Below are positions 9,051 through 17,397 of a DNA stretch of 57,999 nt, in pieces (positions within the stretch are counted from its first letter, which is position 1; every line of letters starts with the position of its first letter). A model generated the notes under the pieces. It saw only the letters and a list, made by a program, of their open reading frames with translations. It did no database searches and was not told the DNA's origin. The translations under genes and the position numbers were made by a program. This DNA comes from Cellulomonas uda (GTDB lineage Bacteria; Actinomycetota; Actinomycetes; Actinomycetales; Cellulomonadaceae), in the NCBI RefSeq assembly GCF_006538705.1, contig NZ_BJLP01000023.1, positions 1 through 57,999 of the forward strand, in the 5' to 3' direction.

Positions 9051-12000
9051 GGGGCCCGACGTCGCGTCGCAACGTCACGACCGCCGCGGCGGTCGTGACG
9101 GTCCCCGCCGTCGTCGCGGTGCTCGCGCTGCTGAACCCGGGCTTCCCGCTCGCGCGCGTCGAGCTGAACGACGGTGCGGTCTGGCTCACGGCCACGCAGG
9201 AGCAGAAGCTCGGCCGCTACAACGTGCAGGTCGACGAGCTGAACGCCGGGCTCGTCGCCGAGCAGGGCACGTTCGACGTGCTCCAGGACGGCGCCGACGT
9301 GGTGCTCGTGGAGCCCGGCCGGATCTCGGTCGTCGACCCCGCGTCGGTGTCGCTCACCACGCAGGTCGCCGCGGCGGGGGTGCAGCCGTCGTTGCGGCAG
9401 GACTCGGCGGTGTCGATGACGGCGGGCGTCCTGTCGCTCGTCGACGCCGAGGGCGGGCTGCACGTGCGCGCGCTGTCGGACCTCGACTCGATGCGGCCGG
9501 GGGAGGGGGAGCCCGACGCCGAGCTGGGTCGTGGCGCTCGCGCGGTCGTCGGGACGGACGGCGTCGCCTACGGGGTCGCCGCCGACGGCGCGGTCACCGA
9601 GGTCGGCGTCGCGGGCGGTGACGCGCGCGTCTCGCAGGACGGCTCGTTGGGCGAGGGTGAGCTGGACCAGCTCACCGCCGTCGGCGACGAGCCCGTGGGC
9701 CTGCGCGGCAGCACGGTGGTCACACGGCACGGCTCGGTCGAGCTGACCGGCACCAACCTCACGCTCCAGCAGCCCGGGCCGGCGTCGTCGCGCGTGCTCG
9801 TCGCGAGCGACACCGCGCTGGTCGAGGTGCCGCTGGACGGGGGGTCGCCGATCGAGCACCCGTCGAACGGCTCGGGCAAGCCCGCCGCGCCCGTGCAGGT
9901 CGGCAGCTGCGCGCACGGCGCATGGGCGTCCGCGCAGGGCTCCTACCAGCGGTTGTGCGACGGCGCGGCACCCGTGGAGCTCGCGCTCGAGGACATGTCC
10001 GCGCAGGACGCGCTCGTCTTCCGGGTGAACCGGTCGCAGGTGGTGCTCAACGACGCGGTGCGCGGCCGGGTCTGGGAGCCGCAGGAGGACACCGAGCTGC
10101 GGACCCTCAACTGGGAGGACATCAAGCAGAAGAAGGACCCGGAGTCCACCGACGACAAGAACGAGTCGGAGGTCAGCTCGAGCGAGCTGCAGGCCGAGTG
10201 CTCCGCCGAGACCGCGCCGCCCGTCGCGAAGAACGACACGTTCGGCGTGCGCCCGGGCCGGACGACGGTGCTGCCGGTGCTCGCGAACGACTCCTCGTCC
10301 GACTGCGGCATCCTCGTCGTCAGCGAGTTCGAGTCCCAGAAGGTGCCGACCGAGTTCGGCAGCGTCCGGTCGATCTACGGCGGGCGGGCGTTGCAGGTCG
10401 AGGTCGACGGCGACGCCGGCGGCACCGTCGAGTTCTCCTACACGATCGAGGACGGCCGGGGGACGTCCGCGCCGTCGACCGCGACCGTCACGCTCGAGGT
10501 CCACGGTGACGGCGACAACGCCGCGCCCGTCGAGGACCGTCGCGGTGCGATGGAGGTCGAGCAGGGCGGACAGGCGCGCTACGACGCGCTCGCGAACTTC
10601 CACGACCCCGACGGCGACGACATGGTGCTCGTCGGCGCCACGACGGACGCGTCCATCGGGACGGTGCGCTTCCGCCAGGACGGGACCATCACGTTCCGCG
10701 CGGACGGCGGCAAGCTCGGCCGGGCGACCGTCACGGTCCTGGTCTCCGACGGCTCGTCTCTCGAGCCCACGCCGGGCACGATCGAGGTCGACGTGCGCTC
10801 CGCGGGCTCCCTCGCCCCGCAGATCGACCCCGTGCACGCGGTCACCTACGTGGACCAGCCGGTGCTGCTCGAGCCGCTCGACGCGGTGCGCTCGACGGGC
10901 GCCGAGCCCGCGCGGCTCGCATCGGTCGAGGAGGTCACCGGCGCCACCATCACCACGGACCTGCAGGCCGGCACGTTCACGTTCGCCGCGCCGCGCACCG
11001 GCTCGTACTACGTGAAGTTCGTGATCGCCGCCCCGCCGCAGCAGGCGACCGGGCTCGCGCGCATCGACGTGCGGGAGTGGCCCAAGGAGGCCGAGCCGCC
11101 GGTCGCGGTGCGTGACCGGGCGTTCCTGCCCGCGGGCGGCGAGGTCACGATCGACCCGCTCGCCAACGACTCGGACCCCGCCGGCGGGCTGCTCGTGCTG
11201 CAGTCGGTCGACACCGCCGACGCGGACGGTCTCAGCGTCGCGATCCTCGACCACCACCTCGTCCAGATCCGTTCCGAGCGCACGCTGGACCGCGTGGTCG
11301 TCCTGCCGTACACGATCTCGAACGGCAGCAAGACCGCCACCGGCCAGATCGTCGTGCAGCCCGTGCCGCCGACGTCGTCGACCCAGCCGCCCGTCGTCGA
11401 GCCGATCGAGGCGACGGTCCGCACGGGCGGCGTGGTCACCATCCCCGTGCTCGAGAACGCCTACGACCCCGACGGTGACGCGCTCACGCTGCGCCGCGCG
11501 CTGGTCGAGGAGCTCGGGGAGGGCGAGGGGCTGATGTTCGTCTCGGGCGACGTCCTGCGCTACCAGGCGCCGTCCAAGCCGGTCACCGCGCGTGCGGTGT
11601 TCGAGGTCGAGGACTCGACCGGCGCCGTGACGGCGGCGGCCGTGACGGTGCGCGTGCACGAGTCCGACCCGTCGTCGAAGGCGCCGCCGCAGCCCCGCGA
11701 CCTCGAGGCGCGCGTGTTCGCGGGCGAGGTCGTGCGCATCGACGTGCCGCTCATCGGCATCGACCCCGACGGCGACGGCGTCGCGCTGCTCGGGCTCGCG
11801 AGCGGGACGACGAAGGGGCGCGTGCGCGCCGTCGGCCCGGACTGGATCGAGTACGAGGCGTACGCCGACTCGACCGGCACCGAGGAGTTCCAGTACGCCG
11901 TCGAGGACTGGGTCGGCCAGCGCGCGGTGGGGACCATCCGCGTCGGCATCAGCCCACGTCCGAGCGACGCGGCCGCCGTGGTCGCGCGCGACGACGAGGT

Positions 12001-13699
12001 GACGATCCGGCCCGGTGAGCGCATCGAGGTCCGCGTGCTCGCCAACGACGTCGACAACTCCGGTGACGAGCTGACGCTCGCGGGTATCGAGGCCGACGAG
12101 GGCGTCGACGCCGTGATCAACGGCCGCCGCGTCGTGGTGACGGCGCCCGACGAGGAGACCGTGCTGCAGATCCTGTACACGGTGACGAACTCGCGCGGCG
12201 GGCAGGACTCCGCGGTGCTGACCGTCCGGGTGACCGCGGACGCCGCCGTGCTGCCGCCGGTCGCGGAGGACGTCGTCGTGCCCGCGACCGAGACGTTCGG
12301 GCTCACCGAGGTCGTCGTCGACGTGCTCGCGACCGCCCAGAACCCCAGCGGACCGGAGAGCGACCTCGACGTCCGGATCCCGGCGTCCGTCGCGTCGGTC
12401 GCGAAGGTCACGGGCGACCGCAAGGTGCTGGTCACGCTGTCCGACCAGACGCAGACCCTGCCGTTCGAGCTCGTCAACGTGCGCGACCCCGAGCGGGCCA
12501 ACGCCTTCGCGTTCATCACGGTCCCGCCGCTCGGCTTCATCCGCCCGTCGCTGCGCCCGGGCGCCCCGGCGCTGCGCGTCGCGTCCGGCGAGACGCTCAC
12601 GATCGAGCTCGAGGAGCAGATCAAGGTCGCGCAGGGCCGTCAGCCGTCGGTCGGCGACCCGCTCGAGGTCTCCGCGACGCGAGGCACCGTCAAGATCGCG
12701 AAGGACGGCCGGTCGGTCACGTTCACGCCGGCCGACGAGTACTCCGGACCGGCGTCGGTCACGATGCCCGTCACCGACGCGACGTCCGCGAACGACACGT
12801 CGGCGCGGACCGCCTACCTCACGCTGCCCATCGAGGTCTTCGCGGTCGACAACCACCCGCCGTCGTTCCTGTCGTCCGCCGTCGAGGTGGCGCCGGGCGA
12901 CCCGGCGAAGACCGTCGACCTGCGCGCGTTCACGCAGACCCCGGAGGGCACCGAGCCCGCGGAGGGTCGGTACACGTACGCGATCTCCGGTGCCGTGCCC
13001 GCCGGCTTCAAGGCGACGGTCGACGGCTCGATGCTGGCCGTGAGCGCGGACTTCGCGACCGACAAGGGCACGCGCGGCGTGCTCCAGCTCACGATCGGGT
13101 ACGGGCGCGCGGGCAAGCTCGACGCCCAGATCGACCTGCGCGCGATCGCGAGCACCCGGCCCAAGGCGAAGGTGCTCGACTGGACGGTCGAGAAGGCCGA
13201 GGAGGGCAAGGCCGAGACGCTCGACGTGCTCGAGGGCGCGTTCAACCCCTTCGCGCCCGAGCCCCTGCGCGTGGTCGGGGCGACCGTCGAGTCCGGTCAG
13301 GGCACGGCCGCCGCGACGGCGTCGCGGGTCACGGTCACCCCGGCGGAGGGCTTCATCGGCACGCTCGTGGTGCGCTACCGCGTGCGTGACGTGATCGACG
13401 AGGCCGACCGTGAGGTCGACGGCCGCGTGACGCTCAAGGTCCGCGGGGTGCCGGACCGGCCCACAGCGCCCAAGGTCGTCGAGTCCCGCGACCAGACGGT
13501 CGTCCTGTCGTGGACGGCGCCCGACAGCCGCGGCGCGGCGATCACGGGGGTACCGCCTGACGACGAAGGGCGGGCTGTCGACGACGTGCAAGTCGACGAC
13601 GTGCACGTTCGACGGGCTGACCAACGCCCAAACGTACACGTTCACCGTGGCGGCCCAGAACGAGGTCGGCTGGTCGCAGGAGAGCGCACCGTCCGGTGA
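9047..13699 (+). CDS. giant Ig-like/FN3 surface protein, N-terminal part (frameshifted)
   Basis: The ATG at 9047 overlaps the kinase stop. A single transmembrane segment at about residues 10-30 anchors the protein. Residues about 31-380 look like a degenerate beta-propeller. They are followed by about eleven tandem 90-100-residue Ig/cadherin-like repeats, marked by recurring VLANDxDxxGD or DPDGD motifs, and then the start of a FN3 module. After ITG at 13543-13549 the reading frame changes: the last ~50 codons of this frame (to 13699) are nonsense, while the FN3 module continues in the +1 frame. The whole gene is therefore 9047-15251, about 2067 residues if one G is removed. The expected location is outside the membrane. 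It corresponds in position to fn3 of the bifidobacterial PFNA cluster. Confidence 0.88.
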   Translation: MRGPTSRRNVTTAAAVVTVPAVVAVLALLNPGFPLARVELNDGAVWLTATQEQKLGRYNVQVDELNAGLVAEQGTFDVLQDGADVVLVEPGRISVVDPASVSLTTQVAAAGVQPSLRQDSAVSMTAGVLSLVDAEGGLHVRALSDLDSMRPGEGEPDAELGRGARAVVGTDGVAYGVAADGAVTEVGVAGGDARVSQDGSLGEGELDQLTAVGDEPVGLRGSTVVTRHGSVELTGTNLTLQQPGPASSRVLVASDTALVEVPLDGGSPIEHPSNGSGKPAAPVQVGSCAHGAWASAQGSYQRLCDGAAPVELALEDMSAQDALVFRVNRSQVVLNDAVRGRVWEPQEDTELRTLNWEDIKQKKDPESTDDKNESEVSSSELQAECSAETAPPVAKNDTFGVRPGRTTVLPVLANDSSSDCGILVVSEFESQKVPTEFGSVRSIYGGRALQVEVDGDAGGTVEFSYTIEDGRGTSAPSTATVTLEVHGDGDNAAPVEDRRGAMEVEQGGQARYDALANFHDPDGDDMVLVGATTDASIGTVRFRQDGTITFRADGGKLGRATVTVLVSDGSSLEPTPGTIEVDVRSAGSLAPQIDPVHAVTYVDQPVLLEPLDAVRSTGAEPARLASVEEVTGATITTDLQAGTFTFAAPRTGSYYVKFVIAAPPQQATGLARIDVREWPKEAEPPVAVRDRAFLPAGGEVTIDPLANDSDPAGGLLVLQSVDTADADGLSVAILDHHLVQIRSERTLDRVVVLPYTISNGSKTATGQIVVQPVPPTSSTQPPVVEPIEATVRTGGVVTIPVLENAYDPDGDALTLRRALVEELGEGEGLMFVSGDVLRYQAPSKPVTARAVFEVEDSTGAVTAAAVTVRVHESDPSSKAPPQPRDLEARVFAGEVVRIDVPLIGIDPDGDGVALLGLASGTTKGRVRAVGPDWIEYEAYADSTGTEEFQYAVEDWVGQRAVGTIRVGISPRPSDAAAVVARDDEVTIRPGERIEVRVLANDVDNSGDELTLAGIEADEGVDAVINGRRVVVTAPDEETVLQILYTVTNSRGGQDSAVLTVRVTADAAVLPPVAEDVVVPATETFGLTEVVVDVLATAQNPSGPESDLDVRIPASVASVAKVTGDRKVLVTLSDQTQTLPFELVNVRDPERANAFAFITVPPLGFIRPSLRPGAPALRVASGETLTIELEEQIKVAQGRQPSVGDPLEVSATRGTVKIAKDGRSVTFTPADEYSGPASVTMPVTDATSANDTSARTAYLTLPIEVFAVDNHPPSFLSSAVEVAPGDPAKTVDLRAFTQTPEGTEPAEGRYTYAISGAVPAGFKATVDGSMLAVSADFATDKGTRGVLQLTIGYGRAGKLDAQIDLRAIASTRPKAKVLDWTVEKAEEGKAETLDVLEGAFNPFAPEPLRVVGATVESGQGTAAATASRVTVTPAEGFIGTLVVRYRVRDVIDEADREVDGRVTLKVRGVPDRPTAPKVVESRDQTVVLSWTAPDSRGAAITGVPPDDEGRAVDDVQVDDVHVRRADQRPNVHVHRGGPERGRLVAGERTVR
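13546..13550 (+). other. frameshift site in run of five G
   Basis: The frame reads ATC ACG GGG G then TAC CGC CTG. Dropping one G restores an uninterrupted FN3 module (YRLTTKGG ... FTVAAQNEVGW). The site is either a sequencing or assembly error or a real one-base insertion. Confidence 0.9.
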
Positions 13700-15251
13700 G
13701 GCCGTGCCCGACGCCGTGCCCGACGCGCCCACGCGCGTCGACGTGGAGGCGTTCGGCGACGGGTGGCTGCGGTGGAGCTGGCCGGCAGCGGCCTCGCGGG
13801 GCTCGTCGATCACGAAGTACGACGTGCAGATCTCGCCCACGCCGCCGAGCGGTGGGGCGACGCGCACGTCGACGACCACCGGGATCAAGATCGGCGGGCT
13901 GGAGAACGGCACCGCGTACTCGGTCCGGGTCCGGGCGTACAACGACCTCGAGACGCCGAGCCCGTGGTCGGTGTCGTCCGCGACGGAGGTGCCGGCCGGT
14001 GTGCCGGACGCGCCGTCCGACGTCACCGCGAACCGGGTCGACACCGAGATGGGCGGGCAGATCACGGTCCGGTGGTCGGTGCCGCCGAACAACGGCGACG
14101 CGATCTCGGGGTACCGGCTCACGATCTCCGGCGGACCGAACTCGGGCGAGGTGTCCGTCCCGGCCGGCTCCGACCCGTCGTACGCGTTCAAGGGCGCCAA
14201 GAACGGCGTCGAGTACCGCTTCTCGGTCACCGCGGTCAACAAGGCCGGCGAGGGGCCCGCGGGCACCGCGACCGCGCTGACCTACGGCCTGCCGGGCGCG
14301 CCCCAGATGTTCACGCCGTCGGCGCCCGCGTTCGAGGGGCGGGTCGACCTCGCCTGGCGGGCGGTGGACGACAACGGTGCGGCCGTGACCTACGAGGTGC
14401 GGCAGGACTCCGGCGACCCGCACCCGGTGGGCCCGGGGACGAGCTGGCAGTTCACGGGGCTGGCCGGCGGGGTCTCGCACTCCTACCAGGTGCGCGCCGT
14501 GAACGCGGCCGGCCGCAGCGCGTGGAGCGACCCGGTGTCGGCGACGCCGACCACGCCCGCGTCCGCACCCACGGGCGGCGAGGCGACCATCACGGGCCGG
14601 GCGGACTACGGCAAGCCGACGCAGCTCACGGTCTCGTGGTCGCCGCCGAGCGACGCGGGCTCGAGCGCGACGGTCCGCTACCGCTGGGCGGTGTGGACCG
14701 CCCAGAACTCGGCCGAGTCGTCGAGCTCCTCGGAGGCGCGCAGCACGGCGATCGACATCTCCGGCTGGGACTGGCCCCCGGGCCGGACCCGCACCGTGAC
14801 GCTGCGCGTGACGGCCGTGACCGAGATCGACGGTCGCACGCGTGAGGGTGGCGTCCTGACGAGGCAGTGGGAGTTCGACGGGTGGGGCTCGCGTCCGTCC
14901 GAGGTCACGTCGATCACGGTGACCCCCAGCCCGAGCACGACCGACCCCTCGTCGTTCACGGTCGCCTGGACGGCGCCCTCGGACGGCGGTGTCGCGATCG
15001 AGCGGTACGACATCGGGTACCGCATCCAGGAGGGCGGCAGCTTCTCGGGGTGGCGGTCGGTCGGCACGAGCACCGAGGCGACCATCTCGGGGTCCGACGT
15101 GATGTCCGGCCGGAAGCCCGGCTCGTACACGCTGATCGTCACGGTGCGGGCGGTCAACGCGCTCGGCGAGGGCCCCGCGGGCCAGAGCACGGCGACGTTC
15201 ACGATCTCCGACCCCGACGCACCGGACCCCGAACCCACCGGTGGCGGCTGA
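13647..15251 (+). CDS. giant Ig-like/FN3 surface protein, C-terminal part (FN3 repeats)
   Basis: Coding sense begins at 13551, directly after the frameshift. The first GTG codon in this frame is at 13647, but it lies inside a FN3 module and has no ribosome site, so it is unlikely to be a true start. The segment completes one FN3 module and carries five more, with typical WSWPAA / AYSVRVRAYN and TVRWSVPP / EYRFSVTAVN strand patterns. It ends in a short acidic/Pro tail (PDAPDPEPTGGG) without a sortase motif. FN3 repeats of this kind act as protein- or glycan-binding spacers on the cell surface. If the frameshift is real, the surface protein loses all complete FN3 modules; if it is an error, this is the C-terminal quarter of one protein. 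Confidence 0.85.
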   Translation: MAAQNEVGWSQESAPSGEAVPDAVPDAPTRVDVEAFGDGWLRWSWPAAASRGSSITKYDVQISPTPPSGGATRTSTTTGIKIGGLENGTAYSVRVRAYNDLETPSPWSVSSATEVPAGVPDAPSDVTANRVDTEMGGQITVRWSVPPNNGDAISGYRLTISGGPNSGEVSVPAGSDPSYAFKGAKNGVEYRFSVTAVNKAGEGPAGTATALTYGLPGAPQMFTPSAPAFEGRVDLAWRAVDDNGAAVTYEVRQDSGDPHPVGPGTSWQFTGLAGGVSHSYQVRAVNAAGRSAWSDPVSATPTTPASAPTGGEATITGRADYGKPTQLTVSWSPPSDAGSSATVRYRWAVWTAQNSAESSSSSEARSTAIDISGWDWPPGRTRTVTLRVTAVTEIDGRTREGGVLTRQWEFDGWGSRPSEVTSITVTPSPSTTDPSSFTVAWTAPSDGGVAIERYDIGYRIQEGGSFSGWRSVGTSTEATISGSDVMSGRKPGSYTLIVTVRAVNALGEGPAGQSTATFTISDPDAPDPEPTGGG

Positions 15252-15298
15252 CCGCCGCCGCCCCACGACCGTCGTCGCACACTGAGGAGACCCCGTAC

Positions 15299-16255
15299 AT
15301 GACCCCCGAGCAGAGCACCTGGTTCGCGGAGACGTTCTCCGCGCTCGCGGAGAACGTCAGCCGCGTGCTGCTGGGCAAGGACCGCACGGTGCGGCTCGCG
15401 CTGACCGCGATGGTGGCGGAGGGCCACCTGCTGCTCGAGGACGCGCCGGGCACGGGCAAGACGTCGCTCGCGAAGGCGCTGGCGGCGACGGTGCAGGGCA
15501 CGCACCACCGCATCCAGTTCACGCCGGACCTGCTGCCGTCCGACGTGACGGGCGTGACGATCTACGACCAGGGGACCGCGCGTTTCGAGTTCCACCCGGG
15601 GCCGGTCTTCGCGACGATCGTGCTGGCGGACGAGATCAACCGCGCCTCGCCCAAGACGCAGGCGGCGCTCCTCGAGGTCATGGAGGAGGGCAACGTCACG
15701 GTCGACGGCGTGTCCCACCCGGTGGGCCGGCCGTTCATGGTGATCGCGACGCAGAACCCGATCGAGCAGGCGGGCACCTACCGGCTGCCGGAGGCGCAGC
15801 TGGACCGGTTCCTCATCAAGACGAGCCTGGGCTACCCGGACCGTGCCTCCACGGTCGAGATCCTCGCGGGGGCCAAGGACCGGACGGTGGGCCTGGGTGC
15901 GCGCATCACGACGGAGGCCGTCGGCACGATGGCCGACCTCGCCCGGACGGTGCACATCGACCCCGTCGTGCTGGACTACGTCGCGCGCATCACCGAGGCG
16001 ACGCGTGACGACAGCCAGACGGCGCTCGGCGCGAGCGTGCGCGGTGGGCTCGCGCTGGTGCGGACCGCCAAGGTCTGGGCCGCCGCGCAGGGCCGCGAGT
16101 ACGTGCTGCCCGACGACGTGAAGGACCTCGCGCAGCCGGTGCTCGCGCACCGCCTGGTGCTCGACGCGGAGGCGGAGTTCGCGGGCGTCACCGCGATCGA
16201 CGTGCTCGCGCGACTGCTCGACCAGGTCGCGCCCCCGGTGCTGCGGGCGGCCTGA
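15299..16255 (+). CDS. MoxR-family AAA+ ATPase
   Basis: The ATG at 15299 follows a CTGAGGAGA ribosome site and gives 318 residues; the upstream extension overlaps the FN3 gene. Motifs are Walker A (EDAPGTGKTSLAKAL), Walker B (VLADEINRASPKTQAALLEVMEE), sensor 1 (IATQNPIEQAGTYRLPEAQLDRF) and a C-terminal lid. MoxR ATPases are cytoplasmic chaperone-like ATPases that almost always pair with a DUF58 protein, as here: the stop and the next ATG overlap (TGATG). In this cluster it probably assembles or remodels the membrane partners encoded around it. Confidence 0.96.
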   Translation: MTPEQSTWFAETFSALAENVSRVLLGKDRTVRLALTAMVAEGHLLLEDAPGTGKTSLAKALAATVQGTHHRIQFTPDLLPSDVTGVTIYDQGTARFEFHPGPVFATIVLADEINRASPKTQAALLEVMEEGNVTVDGVSHPVGRPFMVIATQNPIEQAGTYRLPEAQLDRFLIKTSLGYPDRASTVEILAGAKDRTVGLGARITTEAVGTMADLARTVHIDPVVLDYVARITEATRDDSQTALGASVRGGLALVRTAKVWAAAQGREYVLPDDVKDLAQPVLAHRLVLDAEAEFAGVTAIDVLARLLDQVAPPVLRAA

Positions 16256-17397
16256 TGCGGATCTCGGGCGTCGGCTGGGGGTGCGTGCTCGTCGCGCTCC
16301 TCGGCCTCGTGCTGGGCCGGGTGCTCGGCTGGGTCGAGCTCGCGGCTCTCGGCGCGGGTCTCGGCGGCGTCCTCGTGGCGTGCCTGCTCATGACGGTCGG
16401 CCGCGCGCGCTACGCGGTGACGCTCGACATGGCGGACAACCGCGTGAAGATCGGCGAGCGCGCGGTCGGTCGCATCGAGATCCGCAACGCCGCGCGGCGC
16501 CGGTCGCTGCCGTCGCGGCTGGAGCTGCCGGTCGGGGCGGGTCTCGCGGAGCTCGCCATCCCTTCGCTCGCGCCGGACGCGACGCACGACGAGCTGTTCG
16601 CGATCCCGACGGCGCGGCGCGCGGTCGTCGTCGTCGGTCCGGTCCGCTCGGTGCGCGGCGACCCCCTGGGCATCGCGCGACGCAGCGTGCTGTGGACGCG
16701 GCCCGTCGACCTGTACGTGCACCCCGCGCTGGTCGCGCTGGGCGGTGCGAGCGCCGGCCTGCTGCGTGACCTGGAGGGGCAGTCGACGCGCGACCTGTCG
16801 GACTCGGACATGTCGTTCCACGCGCTGCGGGACTACGTCGCGGGCGACGACCGCCGCTACATCCACTGGAGGACGACCGCGCGGCGCGGCAAGCTCATGG
16901 TCAAGCAGTTCGAGGACACGCGACGCACGCAGACGGTCCTGGCGCTCGCGACGAGCCCGGGCGACTACGCGGACGACGACGAGTTCGAGATCGCGGTGTC
17001 CACGATCGCGTCGATCGGCGTGCAGACGCTGCGCGACGAGCGTGACCTCGCGGTGCTCGCGGGTCCGGGGTCGTTGCGCGTGAACACGCCGCCGCTGCTG
17101 CTCGACGACTGCTCCGGCCTCGAGCAGGACCCGACGGGCGCGGACGTGACGCTGCTGGGCCGTCGCGTGGTGCGCGAGACGCCGCAGTGCTCGGTCGCGG
17201 TGCTGGTGACCGGTTCGGTGCCCACGGACGGCGACCTGCGCCTCGGCACGCGTCACCTGCCGGCGGGCACGCGCACGCTCGTCGTGCGGTGCGAGCTGGG
17301 CGCGGAGGTCTCGGTCCGGACGCAGGGTCAGCTCACGCTCGGGACCCTGGGCTCGCTCGACGACCTGCCCCGGCTCCTGCGGCGGGTGGTCTCGTGA
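16255..17397 (+). CDS. DUF58 domain protein
   Basis: The 380-residue protein starts at the ATG that overlaps the MoxR stop. It has two N-terminal hydrophobic segments (about residues 5-45) and a DUF58 domain with the signature SDMSFHALRDYVAGDDRRYIHW followed by a basic ARRGKLMVKQFE stretch; the fold is related to vWA domains. DUF58 proteins are obligate neighbours of MoxR ATPases and often of transglutaminase-fold membrane proteins. The order MoxR-DUF58-TgpA here is the usual one. The molecular role is not settled for the family. The stop overlaps the next gene's GTG. Confidence 0.95.
   Translation: MRISGVGWGCVLVALLGLVLGRVLGWVELAALGAGLGGVLVACLLMTVGRARYAVTLDMADNRVKIGERAVGRIEIRNAARRRSLPSRLELPVGAGLAELAIPSLAPDATHDELFAIPTARRAVVVVGPVRSVRGDPLGIARRSVLWTRPVDLYVHPALVALGGASAGLLRDLEGQSTRDLSDSDMSFHALRDYVAGDDRRYIHWRTTARRGKLMVKQFEDTRRTQTVLALATSPGDYADDDEFEIAVSTIASIGVQTLRDERDLAVLAGPGSLRVNTPPLLLDDCSGLEQDPTGADVTLLGRRVVRETPQCSVAVLVTGSVPTDGDLRLGTRHLPAGTRTLVVRCELGAEVSVRTQGQLTLGTLGSLDDLPRLLRRVVS

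Noticed and set aside
13546..13699. Programmed +1 frameshifting in the FN3 gene
   Set aside because: No slippery codon pair with a stimulator such as a nearby stop or SD is visible, and a run of five G is better explained by an error or mutation.
8882..14266. A 1794-codon minus-strand open frame opposite the giant FN3 gene
   Set aside because: Same cause: low-complexity translation, no ribosome site, and the plus strand carries recognisable Ig and FN3 repeats.
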